Shown here: piece after piece, positions 14,337 to 22,522 of the stretch
How positions within the stretch are numbered: position 1 is the stretch's first letter
Layout of the letters: each line of letters starts with the position of its first letter
Assembly: GCF_019443125.1 (NCBI RefSeq)
Contig: NZ_JAHYXK010000002.1
Span: 372,001 to 436,000 of the forward strand
DNA: 64,000 bases
Direction: 5' to 3'
DNA from: Pontibacter aydingkolensis
GTDB lineage: Bacteria; Bacteroidota; Bacteroidia; Cytophagales; Hymenobacteraceae
Translations under genes and position numbers: made by a program
Notes under the pieces: model-generated
The model's input: only the letters and a program-made list of their open reading frames with translations
Told to the model about the DNA's origin: nothing
Database searches by the model: none

Positions 14337-15581
14337 TTATGATGCCATCCTGCTTACAAGCTTCTCAGTCTCGATTTTCAGGTAGCGCTTCATGGTCCTT
14401 AAGTCTTTTGAACCTATCATTTCAAGAATCTCGGTTTCGGTGAAGCCCCTAGCAAAGCAGTTGGATATAAATGACCGTCGGCCACAATGCAACGTAACCA
14501 GGTCGCAACGTTTGCGCACGGATTCAAATTCTTTTTTCCGCTTATACCTTAAGATGGTAACATCATTATTCAGCCCTATTTCATCAATGCACTCCTTGAT
14601 GTACTTGTTCGCCTTCTGTTCAGAAGCCACCCGCATGTCTGAGTCATATCGCTTCAGTATTTCTGCTATCCTAGGCGTGATTGGGACTTTCGCAGCGCCT
14701 TTTGTTTTCTTGGTAGTGGTATAAATCATTCCATCCTCTAAACGCCACAGGCGACTCCTAAACAAGTCGGAAATCCTGAATCCTGTATCACAGGCCAGCA
14801 CAAACAAATCGACGTACTTCCTTTTGACATCATCCCAATTAAAAGTGTAAAGCTTGTCTAGTTCTTCTAGGTTCAGGTAAATGATGTCTTTCTCTTCATT
14901 GTAAGACTTCCACCTGCTGCACCTTGGATTGACTGTACTAACAGAGTGCTTGTCCTGTGCCCAATTAAGAAAGCCCTTCAGCAGGCCGACACTTTTATGC
15001 CAACTGTTATTATAGTAGTCTAAATCGAATAATAAGAAATCAGAATAGGCTTCAAAGAAATCATCGTCCATGCCTTCAAAACTCAAAGGGTATGATTTCT
15101 TTTCTTCAAACTTCAGGAGGTTGTTTCGTAGCAGGTTGTACTGCTTGGTGGTGTTAACACTTATGTCCTGATTCCCTTTAGAGTAGATTTCGAGTATCTT
15201 ATGGAAGTCGAATTTAGTAGTTGTAATTGGGGGCGTATGGGCTTGTGTGTCGCGCTTTATCTCATTGACAGCATCTAACTCAGTAGACAAGACTTTGCCT
15301 CCATACAGCTTGCTTACGGCTTCCACAGAAGGGTCTACCCCATTGATGAGTAGCTTTAAGGCGTGATTCATCAATCTCGTCTTCACCTGTTCTATAGCAG
15401 CATTCATAAGACTGTAAGAGTCGTGTGTCCTTTTTACTCTTCCAGTCTCCTTGTCAAAGTGGTCGGGTTCTACAGAAATCCCTACTGAAACGGCAAACCA
15501 TTTGTGCCGATGTGTGTACCAGATGGAAATGGGGCTAAGCCCTTTGGAGTTGGGCTTTCTTAGGTAAGCTTTTGTGGTCAT
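14337..15581 (-). CDS. Tyrosine recombinase / integrase of the element
   Basis: The 414-residue protein has the Bacteroidota phage-integrase layout: an arm-binding N-terminal domain (about 1-60, YLRKPNSKGLSPISIWYTH), a SAM-like core-binding domain (about 120-225), and a catalytic domain. Visible catalytic residues are Arg in DTGFRISDLF, the HxxR pair in LHCGRRSF and the nucleophile Tyr in LRTMKRYLKI. The usual GH before this tyrosine reads IGSKD, so the second histidine is replaced by Ser. It lies next to the tRNA-Phe fragment at the right end, as expected for an enzyme that integrates the element into a tRNA gene. Its 5' flank carries GTGTATA-type repeats. Confidence 0.9.
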   Translation of the reverse strand: MTTKAYLRKPNSKGLSPISIWYTHRHKWFAVSVGISVEPDHFDKETGRVKRTHDSYSLMNAAIEQVKTRLMNHALKLLINGVDPSVEAVSKLYGGKVLSTELDAVNEIKRDTQAHTPPITTTKFDFHKILEIYSKGNQDISVNTTKQYNLLRNNLLKFEEKKSYPLSFEGMDDDFFEAYSDFLLFDLDYYNNSWHKSVGLLKGFLNWAQDKHSVSTVNPRCSRWKSYNEEKDIIYLNLEELDKLYTFNWDDVKRKYVDLFVLACDTGFRISDLFRSRLWRLEDGMIYTTTKKTKGAAKVPITPRIAEILKRYDSDMRVASEQKANKYIKECIDEIGLNNDVTILRYKRKKEFESVRKRCDLVTLHCGRRSFISNCFARGFTETEILEMIGSKDLRTMKRYLKIETEKLVSRMAS

Positions 15582-15647
15582 ATTCTCGCTTGTTTTTTAG
15601 CGAGTGTAGCCGAATCCCGCGACACCACTGCGGCATAATGCTAAAAA

Positions 15648-15680
15648 TATGTATAGCTATGTGTATAACTCTGTGTATGG
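15648..15680 (+). repeat. Tandem GTGTATA-type words beside att
   Basis: TATGTATA (15648-15655), TATGTGTATA (15658-15667) and CTGTGTATGG (15671-15680) repeat at about one helical turn between the integrase start and the att site. They may be integrase arm sites. Confidence 0.35.
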
Positions 15681-15762
15681 CAAACCTGCTTCGGAATATT
15701 AAGAACCCTAAAAATGAATCCTGCAAATGTGCTTTATTCAGCTTGAAACCAACATTTTAAGC

Positions 15763-15810
15763 AAAGGACTGAAAATCCTTGTGTCGTTGGTTCGATTCCA
15801 ATCATCACCA
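15763..15810 (+). tRNA. 3' fragment of tRNA-Phe (GAA), attachment site
   Basis: The stretch has a full anticodon arm (AAGGA-CTGAAAA-TCCTT, anticodon GAA at 15771-15773), a T-arm (GTTGG-TTCGATT-CCAAT, 15786-15802) and a 3' acceptor strand CATCACC plus A. No matching GGTGATG acceptor 5' strand or D-arm lies upstream, so it is not a whole tRNA. It is best read as the attR/attL half left by insertion of the element, with the intact tRNA-Phe expected at the left end outside the window. Confidence 0.7.
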
Positions 15811-15814
15811 CTGG

Positions 15815-15847
15815 AAACCCTCACTAAAACAACGGTGAGGGTTTTTT
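15815..15847 (+). terminator. Terminator after the tRNA-Phe fragment
   Basis: AAACCCTCAC/GTGAGGGTTT (10-bp stem) with a T-run follows the tRNA 3' end, as would be expected for the original tRNA gene. Confidence 0.85.
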
Positions 15848-15951
15848 GTTTTAGCAGGCTCCTGTTCCGAAACCATCAACGCTGCACTAAGCAACAATCG
15901 CTTTATACTTTAATTCCGGATTAAAGATGCACACCGGATAGCTATAGTATT

Positions 15952-17067
15952 TTAGTTTGGCAACATTTCCTGGCAGTTCATCCGCATCTCAAAAATAGCT
16001 GCAGAATACCCTAACTGGTAAGCCTGGTAGAAGTGAGTGCACGCCGAGTCTGACTTCATTTGCTCTACTTCGTTACGGCCCAGCAAGTATAGCACACGGC
16101 CATTTTGCTTATCCAGTTCAAATGCCATCCGGTAATCTTGCTCTGCAGCATAAAAATCTTTCAGCCTGGAATAACCAAAGCCCCTGTAAGTAAGAGCAGC
16201 TATCCACTTTTCGCTGCCGGGTTTGTTATTTTTAAGATATACTGTAAGATCTGAGATCGCATCTTCATACTTACTCAAAAAGAAAAGGCGTACTTCACCA
16301 CGAGCCAGGTAGGCACTCCACAAATTCTTGTTTAGCTCCAGCGCCCTGGTCAGGTCTTTTTCAGCCTGCTGGTACTGCTCCAATTGCTGATAACTGCGCC
16401 CCCGCATAAAGTACACCTGCGCTGATGGGCTATCACGCAGCTTTAGTGCCTTGTTCAGATCGTGCAAGGCTGCCGGGTAATTTTCGTAGACATCCAGCTC
16501 TATCATGGCGCGGGCTTCGTAGGCATCGGCATTTTCAGGCATAAAATGTATGGCATCAGACAAGAGGCGGTGTGCGCTGCTATATCTTCCATCCGCTATA
16601 TAGGTTAAAGCAGTTTTATACTTATCTTCACCTGTTACATAGTCCATAACAACTTTTAGCAGAAGACTAAACGTAAGCAACCCTGCTATAAAGGCTATAG
16701 TTATGTACCAATCTTTGCGGGAGAATTTATAGCTTTCGCGATTAATGGGGCGGTAGTAACGCTCCGAAACGCCGGCTGGTGGTCGTGTCTGGTAATAGCG
16801 CGGGTCTGCCTGATAGGCTTGCTGCTGGTGCAGTACACGCTGGCGCTCACGCATATATTGCAGGCGCAGATCGTAACGTGCTCTTTTATTCGGGTTAGAG
16901 AGGGTTTGGTAAGCGGCGTTTATTTGTTTGAACATTTCCTCAGCCAGCACATTGCCCTGATTTTTATCAGGGTGGTATTTTATAGCAAGGCGCTTATAAG
17001 CAGCCTTTACCTCTTGCATGGTGGCTGTAGGGCTTATGCCTAAAATGCTATAGTAGTTACGCTCCAA
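15952..17067 (-). CDS. J-domain protein with TM segment and TPR repeats
   Basis: The 371-residue protein starts with a J-domain (about 1-66; HPD at 32-34), which stimulates a DnaK-type ATPase. A linker rich in Gln/Arg/Tyr is followed by one membrane helix (about 121-141) and by five or so TPR units (about 148-360). The J-domain should face the cytoplasm; the TPR part would then be periplasmic if the helix spans once. It is not classical DnaJ because the Gly/Phe and zinc domains are absent. It is the first host gene after the element boundary. Specific partner unknown. Confidence 0.85.
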   Translation of the reverse strand: MERNYYSILGISPTATMQEVKAAYKRLAIKYHPDKNQGNVLAEEMFKQINAAYQTLSNPNKRARYDLRLQYMRERQRVLHQQQAYQADPRYYQTRPPAGVSERYYRPINRESYKFSRKDWYITIAFIAGLLTFSLLLKVVMDYVTGEDKYKTALTYIADGRYSSAHRLLSDAIHFMPENADAYEARAMIELDVYENYPAALHDLNKALKLRDSPSAQVYFMRGRSYQQLEQYQQAEKDLTRALELNKNLWSAYLARGEVRLFFLSKYEDAISDLTVYLKNNKPGSEKWIAALTYRGFGYSRLKDFYAAEQDYRMAFELDKQNGRVLYLLGRNEVEQMKSDSACTHFYQAYQLGYSAAIFEMRMNCQEMLPN

Positions 17068-17223
17068 ACAGACAGGATCTTAAAAAAGATTGATGTTAAA
17101 TTTAACTAAAAACGGACAATATACATCAAATTCCGTACTACACTTTTAATCGGCTATACTCGGCGTAAATTTTTAAGTTTACCCACGTATACAGTAAAAG
17201 CAACAAAAAAGCACTTTAAAACT

Positions 17224-17604
17224 ATGACTATTCCTGAGAACGGCACACGCGAAAAAAGCACTAATCTCATCGATAATCTGATGGGTTATATTGATACCCG
17301 TATAGATATCATACGATTAGAAATACAAGAAAAACTAAAAGCTGCACTGGTAAATACAATACATGCTATCCTGCTGGGTTTTGTTGGGCTGATGTGCGTT
17401 ATTTTTGTAAGTATTTTTTTGGGTCTTTTGCTTAATCACCTGCTTGACAGCTCATTTTGGGGCTTCGGCATTGTAGCGCTTATTTATATTATACTGTTGG
17501 TAGTACTAGTGGTTGGCCTGGATAAAAAAGTTTTTCAGGACATGGCCGATAAGTCTTTGGATAACACGATCTATAAATCTGATAAAAGAGAAAAAAGCAT
17601 ATGA
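17224..17604 (+). CDS. Holin-superfamily / YqjE-like membrane protein
   Basis: The 126-residue protein has an amphipathic N-terminal helix (LIDNLMGYIDTRIDIIRLEI) and two long membrane helices (about 45-70 and 78-100), the pattern of the phage_holin_3_6 / YqjE group. These are ordinary chromosomal envelope proteins, not phage lysis genes. Its stop overlaps the next ATG (17601-17604), so the two are coupled, as yqjE-like genes usually are with a second small membrane-associated gene. Confidence 0.7.
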   Translation: MTIPENGTREKSTNLIDNLMGYIDTRIDIIRLEIQEKLKAALVNTIHAILLGFVGLMCVIFVSIFLGLLLNHLLDSSFWGFGIVALIYIILLVVLVVGLDKKVFQDMADKSLDNTIYKSDKREKSI

Positions 17605-18164
17605 GCGAACTAACCAACCCGTTGTTTGATAACGAGCGGGACTTTTTAGAACGGCAAAAAGAAGAGTACAGGCACGCACTATTGGGCGATGTGGACAACA
17701 TTAAGACACAAAGCCAGGAAATCGGTAAGAAAGTGGCTGTTGCCGGTGGAGTGCTTTTAGCTGGCTACTTGCTGAAGCGCATGGTAAGCGGCGGCGATAA
17801 AAAAAAAACTAAAAAAGGGAAAGCAGTAAAACAGTCCAGAACCTACGATTCGGCTGGCATTCCTGTAATGCCAGAGCGCGATGCTGCTTCTCAGCACCAA
17901 GAAGGCTATGGCTTCTTTAACGAGCCTATGCAAGACCAGGCAGACCACATATCCAACAAGCAATCTAAAAGCTTTTTGGATTCTAATGTGGTAAAGGTCA
18001 TCACCTCGCAAGCGGCGGCTTTATTAATGATGTATATCACGAAAAAGGTTAGCGACCATCTGAATAGTATCTCTGAAAATGACGATATTGCAGCAGCCCC
18101 TGTAGAAGAGGTTACTGTAGTAGAGACAACTGAGATTATTGTTCCAAAAGAGGATGCTGTTTAA
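17601..18164 (+). CDS. Unknown membrane-associated protein, partner of the YqjE-like gene
   Basis: The 187-residue protein has a charged helical N-terminus, a short hydrophobic helix (VAVAGGVLLAGYLLKRMV, about 45-62), a Lys-rich stretch, a second hydrophobic segment (VITSQAAALLMMYIT, about 133-147) and an acidic Val/Glu tail. No named family was recognised. Translational overlap with the preceding gene and the following synthase suggests an operon. Confidence 0.6.
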   Translation: MSELTNPLFDNERDFLERQKEEYRHALLGDVDNIKTQSQEIGKKVAVAGGVLLAGYLLKRMVSGGDKKKTKKGKAVKQSRTYDSAGIPVMPERDAASQHQEGYGFFNEPMQDQADHISNKQSKSFLDSNVVKVITSQAAALLMMYITKKVSDHLNSISENDDIAAAPVEEVTVVETTEIIVPKEDAV

Positions 18165-18915
18165 AAACCTTCGCCCACTTAAGCATAAAACAGGCAGGAA
18201 GCATTTTGCTGTACTGCTCGACCCGGACAACCTCAACGAGGCCTCCTGCCTGAACTTGCTATCTCTAAGCGAAACCCATCAGGTTGATTTCTTTTTTGTA
18301 GGAGGCAGCCTGATCACCTCCCAAAACCAAACCGGTATTATCCGTCTTATAAAAGAGCATAGTGATATACCGGTTATACTTTTCCCGAGCAACAGCCTGC
18401 ACATAGATAAGCAAGCCGACGGCATTTTACTATTGTCGCTTATATCCGGTCGCAACCCGGAGTACCTGATAGGCCAGCATGTTATCTCGGCGCCTATACT
18501 TAAAGCAAGTCAGTTAGATATTTACCCTACGGGCTATATGCTTGTTGATACCGGGCGCCAGACTACAGCCTCTTACATGAGCGGCACCACCCCTTTGCCT
18601 TACGATAAGCCAGCCATTGCTGCCTGCACTGCCCTGGCCGGCGAAATGCTGGGTTTGCAGTATATGTATCTGGATGGGGGCAGCGGAGCGCAACAACCTA
18701 TATCAGCAGAGATGATTGCAGCAGTTTGTGAGGCCGTGGAAGCGCCGGTAATTGTTGGTGGCGGTATAGATACTACAGCAAAGGCAAAAATTGCATTGGA
18801 TGCCGGCGCTGATGTGATTGTAGTCGGTAATCACATAGAAAAAAACCCCGGCTTTTTGGCCGAGGTTTCTAATCTTATCGCTTCGTATAACGTTGCCTTA
18901 GATGTTCATCGCTGA
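18154..18915 (+). CDS. Geranylgeranylglyceryl/heptaprenylglyceryl phosphate synthase (PcrB-like)
   Basis: This TIM-barrel enzyme of 253 residues carries the family blocks FAVLLDPDN near the N-terminus, FFFVGGSLIT, YLDGGSGAQQPI and APVIVGGGIDTTAKA with VVVGNHIE, which bind glycerol-1-phosphate. The family joins glycerol-1-phosphate to a long prenyl diphosphate; in Bacteroidota the end product is not well settled. The start is ATG 18154, overlapping the upstream stop; a TTG at 18139 is less likely. The 3' end overlaps the converging AraC gene by 18 bases. Confidence 0.9.
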   Translation: MLFKNLRPLKHKTGRKHFAVLLDPDNLNEASCLNLLSLSETHQVDFFFVGGSLITSQNQTGIIRLIKEHSDIPVILFPSNSLHIDKQADGILLLSLISGRNPEYLIGQHVISAPILKASQLDIYPTGYMLVDTGRQTTASYMSGTTPLPYDKPAIAACTALAGEMLGLQYMYLDGGSGAQQPISAEMIAAVCEAVEAPVIVGGGIDTTAKAKIALDAGADVIVVGNHIEKNPGFLAEVSNLIASYNVALDVHR

Positions 18916-19824
18916 TTCGCGACGACGCATTTTACCGGCAGGTATACCAAACATCATCTTAAAGCGACGGCAGAAGTAAGCGGTATCTTTGTAACCAACT
19001 TCTTTACCAATCTCGCGGATGCTCTTCTTAGTAGTTCTAAGTAAGAACACAGCACGCTCCATACGCTGGTACTCGATGTAATCCTGCGGGTTAATGCCCG
19101 TCAGCATTTTAAAGTACTGGCCAACATAATCCTCAGACACGTTTGCCACGTTAGAAAGCACTTTGTTAGACAGATCGCCGCCCAAATTCTCCTTGATGTA
19201 GTTGAACAGGTCTATAAGGCGAGGGTCCTTGAAGTATGTGCTGTTTGTTGCCAGCTGCTCCACAAACATTCTGTTGCGCAGGATATGACGAACGATCTCT
19301 ACCACGATATTCTCGGTGTAGATATTGATCAGACGCTCTTTACCTGGCAGCTCCTGCATGCTCTCCTCTACAACTTTGATAACCAAATTGGCCAGCTTGT
19401 TGTTGTTAGAGATAAGGAATGCCGGCAGATCCAATGACGCGAAGAAGTTAACCGAGTCAAATACCTTTGCCTCAAAGCTCACAAAGCTATGGCTCTCCTC
19501 TGCATCACCGATCAGATCAAGATCGTTGTTATTTTTGAAGAACTTCTCTTTGTTCGTGATCAAGTCATCGTTAGAGATCGTCTTTCCTTCCCCGGCAGGT
19601 CCGTAAGCTACTTTCGTGCTGCGGCCACCAGGTATAAACAACAGCTCTCCCTCTTCAACCATTTGCTCTTCGTCCCCAAAGAAGATGCTACCTTTATGAA
19701 GCAGGATCAAGTTATTGCCTACATCGTAAGCGTTGCGAACCGTAAATGGCTGCTGCAACACCAGATTCTTTGCTTTAATGAACCGCACCCCAAGCGATTC
19801 AATAATCTTATTGTAATCTTCCAT
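18898..19824 (-). CDS. AraC-family transcriptional regulator
   Basis: The 308-residue protein has an N-terminal cupin-like sensor part (about 1-180) and a C-terminal pair of HTH motifs: NVANVSEDYVGQYFKMLTGI and SIREIGKEVGYKDTAYFCRR followed by FKMMFGIPAGK, the classic AraC/XylS signature. The ATG at 19824 (MEDYNK) is preferred to the upstream ATG at 19836. Ligand and targets are not visible. It stands between the prenyl synthase and an acyl-CoA dehydrogenase with an AT-rich 5' flank. Confidence 0.88.
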   Translation of the reverse strand: MEDYNKIIESLGVRFIKAKNLVLQQPFTVRNAYDVGNNLILLHKGSIFFGDEEQMVEEGELLFIPGGRSTKVAYGPAGEGKTISNDDLITNKEKFFKNNNDLDLIGDAEESHSFVSFEAKVFDSVNFFASLDLPAFLISNNNKLANLVIKVVEESMQELPGKERLINIYTENIVVEIVRHILRNRMFVEQLATNSTYFKDPRLIDLFNYIKENLGGDLSNKVLSNVANVSEDYVGQYFKMLTGINPQDYIEYQRMERAVFLLRTTKKSIREIGKEVGYKDTAYFCRRFKMMFGIPAGKMRRRESAMNI

Positions 19825-19984
19825 GTGTGTTACCAACTAACTTTTATACTATAAACCCTTTAATTATGGCCTAAAGCTAAGATTAATCTTTATAAAATTC
19901 AAAATAAATTTAAAAAATAAATTTTAATTAGAGAAACACTATTCTTAGCTTAAACAGCATGGAGACAATGTTTTAAGGCTATTT

Positions 19985-21124
19985 TCACTTAAGCAGTTCT
20001 CTTGAAATTACTATTTTCTGTATCTCAGAAGTACCTTCGTAAATTTGTGTAATTTTTGCATCGCGCATCAAACGCTCTACATGGTACTCTTTCACGAAAC
20101 CGTAACCGCCGTGAACTTGTACCGCCTCTACTGTTGTTTCCATCGCCACTTTTGATGCAAAAAGCTTCGCCATAGCGCCAGACTTACCATAATCGGAATG
20201 CGTGTCTTTATCATGTGCAGCCTGAAGACAAAGCAGACGGGCAGCCTCAATGTTGGTAGCCATGTCAGCCAGCTTAAACTGTATAGCCTGGTGCTTCGCA
20301 ATCTCTACACCAAACGCTTTACGCTCTTTAGAGTATTTCACAGCCAGTTCGTAAGCGCCAGAAGCAATACCGAGTGCCTGCGACGCGATACCGATACGAC
20401 CTCCTGCCAACGTAGACATCGCGAACTTAAAGCCGAAGCCGTCTTCGCCGATGCGGTTCTCTTTTGGTACTTTAACATCTGTAAACATCAAAGAGTGCGT
20501 ATCAGAGCCACGGATACCCAGCTTGTTTTCTTTGGGGCCTATCTCAAAACCTTCCATGCCACGCTCCACGATCAAGGCGTTAATACCACGGTGCTTCTTC
20601 TCAGGATCAGTCTGCGCTATTACCAGGTATACAGATGCTGTGCTTCCGTTTGTGATCCAGTTCTTTGTGCCGTTCAGCAGGTAGTAATCGCCTTTGTCTT
20701 CAGCGGTGGTACGCTGCGATGTTGCATCAGAACCAGCTTCCGGCTCAGACAAACAGAACGCTCCGATGATCTCACCTGTAGCAAGCTTTGTTAAATATTT
20801 CTGCTTTTGCTCTTCAGTGCCATACTTCTCCAGGCCCCAGCAAACTAGCGAGTTGTTAACAGACATTACAACAGAAGCAGAAGCATCTACTTTGGAGATT
20901 TCTTCCATGGCCAGTACATAAGAGATGGTGTCCATGCCGCCGCCGTTATACTTCGGGTCTACCATCATACCCATAAAGCCAAGCTCGCCCATTTTCTTGA
21001 TTTGCTCAGCAGGGAATTTCTGGTGCTCGTCGCGCTCAATAACGCCCGGCAACAACTCTGTCTGTGCAAACTCACGTGCAGCAGCCTGTACTGCCAGATG
21101 CTCTTCTGTTAATTGAAAATTCAT
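19985..21124 (-). CDS. Acyl-CoA dehydrogenase (butyryl-CoA type)
   Basis: The 379-residue length and all family blocks fit a short-chain acyl-CoA dehydrogenase: FCLSEPEAGSDATS (FAD/substrate binding), WITNGSTASVYLV, GRIGIASQALGIASGAYE, QVHGGYGFVKEYHVERLMRD and the C-terminal IYEGTSEIQKIVISRELL. The glutamate in IYEGTSE is the expected catalytic base. It oxidises short acyl-CoA with FAD, passing electrons to ETF, in fatty-acid or branched-chain degradation. It is transcribed alone. Substrate length cannot be fixed from the sequence. Confidence 0.93.
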   Translation of the reverse strand: MNFQLTEEHLAVQAAAREFAQTELLPGVIERDEHQKFPAEQIKKMGELGFMGMMVDPKYNGGGMDTISYVLAMEEISKVDASASVVMSVNNSLVCWGLEKYGTEEQKQKYLTKLATGEIIGAFCLSEPEAGSDATSQRTTAEDKGDYYLLNGTKNWITNGSTASVYLVIAQTDPEKKHRGINALIVERGMEGFEIGPKENKLGIRGSDTHSLMFTDVKVPKENRIGEDGFGFKFAMSTLAGGRIGIASQALGIASGAYELAVKYSKERKAFGVEIAKHQAIQFKLADMATNIEAARLLCLQAAHDKDTHSDYGKSGAMAKLFASKVAMETTVEAVQVHGGYGFVKEYHVERLMRDAKITQIYEGTSEIQKIVISRELLK

Positions 21125-21289
21125 ACTTGTGTATATAAAGGATTCTGTTGAAACAATTATTTTACGGGTACAAAACTATGAAATACAGTGCAATTAAATC
21201 AACCCAGTATAACATTAATTGTTATGCTAGCCGATTATTTTTATACTTTATCTGCTTACCTATACTTATTATAAGCCTATTTAAATAAT

Positions 21290-21321
21290 AAACGCCGTCT
21301 GCACATGTGCAGACGGCGTTT
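21290..21321. terminator. 32-bp perfect palindrome terminator
   Basis: AAACGCCGTCTGCACA and its exact inverse form a 16-bp stem downstream of the minus-strand zinc protease gene; the minus strand continues into AT-rich sequence. Confidence 0.75.
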
Positions 21322-21350
21322 ATACTTATATTATATTTCTTGCTAACATT

Positions 21351-22025
21351 TTAGTCGCGGCGACCCATTAGTATAGAGACGTAATAAAGCAGCGTTGCCA
21401 GTGAGCCAAGCGCAGCCACTACATAGGTTAAGGCAGCCCACTTTAATGCATCCTTTGCCATACCATGCTCTTGTGTGGTTACAATACCGCGCTGATCTAT
21501 CCAAGCCAATGCACGCTTACTGGCATCAAACTCTACCGGCAGCGTTACAAAACTGAAGATAGTAGTTAAACCGAACAAGGCCACACCAATCGCCAAAGGC
21601 ACAGGCGTAGACTGTATCATAAAGATACCAATAAGTAAAATCCACTGCATGTAGCGCGAAGCTATACTTAATGCTGGCACCATAGCCGAACGGAATTTCA
21701 GGAATGCATACGCCTTGGCATGTTGCACGGCGTGGCCGCATTCGTGGGCTGCTACAGCTGCTGCGGCGGCGCTACGCGCTTCGTACACATACTCGCTTAG
21801 GTTAACAGTTTTGTCAGTTGGGTTATAATGGTCAGTTAACCGACCTGCAACCGACATTACTTTTACATCTGTAATGCCATTGTCGCGCAGCATCATTTCT
21901 GCCACCTCGCGGCCGCTAAGCCCCGAGCTCAAAGGAGTTTGGGAATATTCTTTAAACTTGCTTTTTAACCGCCAACTTACAAGCCAACTTGCAAGCATCA
22001 TGGCAATCATTATTATCCAGATCAT
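21351..22025 (-). CDS. Membrane zinc metallopeptidase (YugP family)
   Basis: The 224-residue protein has an N-terminal membrane helix, the zinc motif AAHECGHAVQHA (HExxH) at about residue 92, and three further hydrophobic helices (about 115-180, 195-218). This is the Zn_peptidase_2/YugP family, thought to degrade membrane or exported proteins. It is the last gene of a five-gene minus-strand operon, two bases after rfaE2, and is followed by a palindromic terminator. Confidence 0.88.
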   Translation of the reverse strand: MIWIIMIAMMLASWLVSWRLKSKFKEYSQTPLSSGLSGREVAEMMLRDNGITDVKVMSVAGRLTDHYNPTDKTVNLSEYVYEARSAAAAAVAAHECGHAVQHAKAYAFLKFRSAMVPALSIASRYMQWILLIGIFMIQSTPVPLAIGVALFGLTTIFSFVTLPVEFDASKRALAWIDQRGIVTTQEHGMAKDALKWAALTYVVAALGSLATLLYYVSILMGRRD

Positions 22026-22027
22026 AA

Positions 22028-22522
22028 TTATCTATTTTCGTTAATTTGATTTTCTATTTTACTTACAATGTTTGTAGTAGAGTAACCTTTAACAAGCGGA
22101 ACTGTTTTTACCTTTCCGCCTTTAGCCACTACTACCTCATGGCCCACGATCTGCTCCACTGCATAGTCATCACCTTTTACCAGTATATCCGGCTGCACAG
22201 CTTTGATCAGTTCTAATGGAGTGTCGTCGTTAAAGAGCACTACTGCATCCACAAACAAAAGAGATGCCATTACCCGCGCACGTGACATTTCGTCCTGTAA
22301 CGGACGGCTTGGCCCTTTTATACGGCTGATTGATGCATCCGTGTTAAGCCCGAGTACCAGTTTATCGCCAAGTTGTCGTGCTTTTTCAAGGTAATCTACG
22401 TGGCCTAGGTGCAGCAGATCGAAGCAGCCGTTCGTGAAAACAATTTTCTGGCCCTGCGCGCGCCATGCTTCTAACTGCTCCTGTAACTGAGGCAGCGTAA
22501 ATATCTTATCGCTTGAATTCAT
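22028..22522 (-). CDS. rfaE2: D-glycero-beta-D-manno-heptose 1-phosphate adenylyltransferase
   Basis: The 164-residue nucleotidyltransferase has VFTNGCFDLLHLGHVDYL with the HxGH motif (His38-His41), and GDDYAVEQIVG and KGYSTTNIVSKI downstream. Family enzymes add AMP to heptose-1-phosphate in ADP-heptose synthesis for LPS core. Only the adenylyltransferase half is present, with no fused kinase. It overlaps the preceding flippase-like gene by 17 bases, consistent with envelope polysaccharide work in one operon. Confidence 0.92.
   Translation of the reverse strand: MNSSDKIFTLPQLQEQLEAWRAQGQKIVFTNGCFDLLHLGHVDYLEKARQLGDKLVLGLNTDASISRIKGPSRPLQDEMSRARVMASLLFVDAVVLFNDDTPLELIKAVQPDILVKGDDYAVEQIVGHEVVVAKGGKVKTVPLVKGYSTTNIVSKIENQINENR

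Noticed and set aside
15700-15810. Complete tRNA-Phe gene
   Set aside because: The acceptor 5' strand and a normal D-arm are missing, so only the 3' part is present.
17224-17604. Holin of a second prophage
   Set aside because: The holin-superfamily match is of the chromosomal YqjE type, and all neighbours are housekeeping genes.
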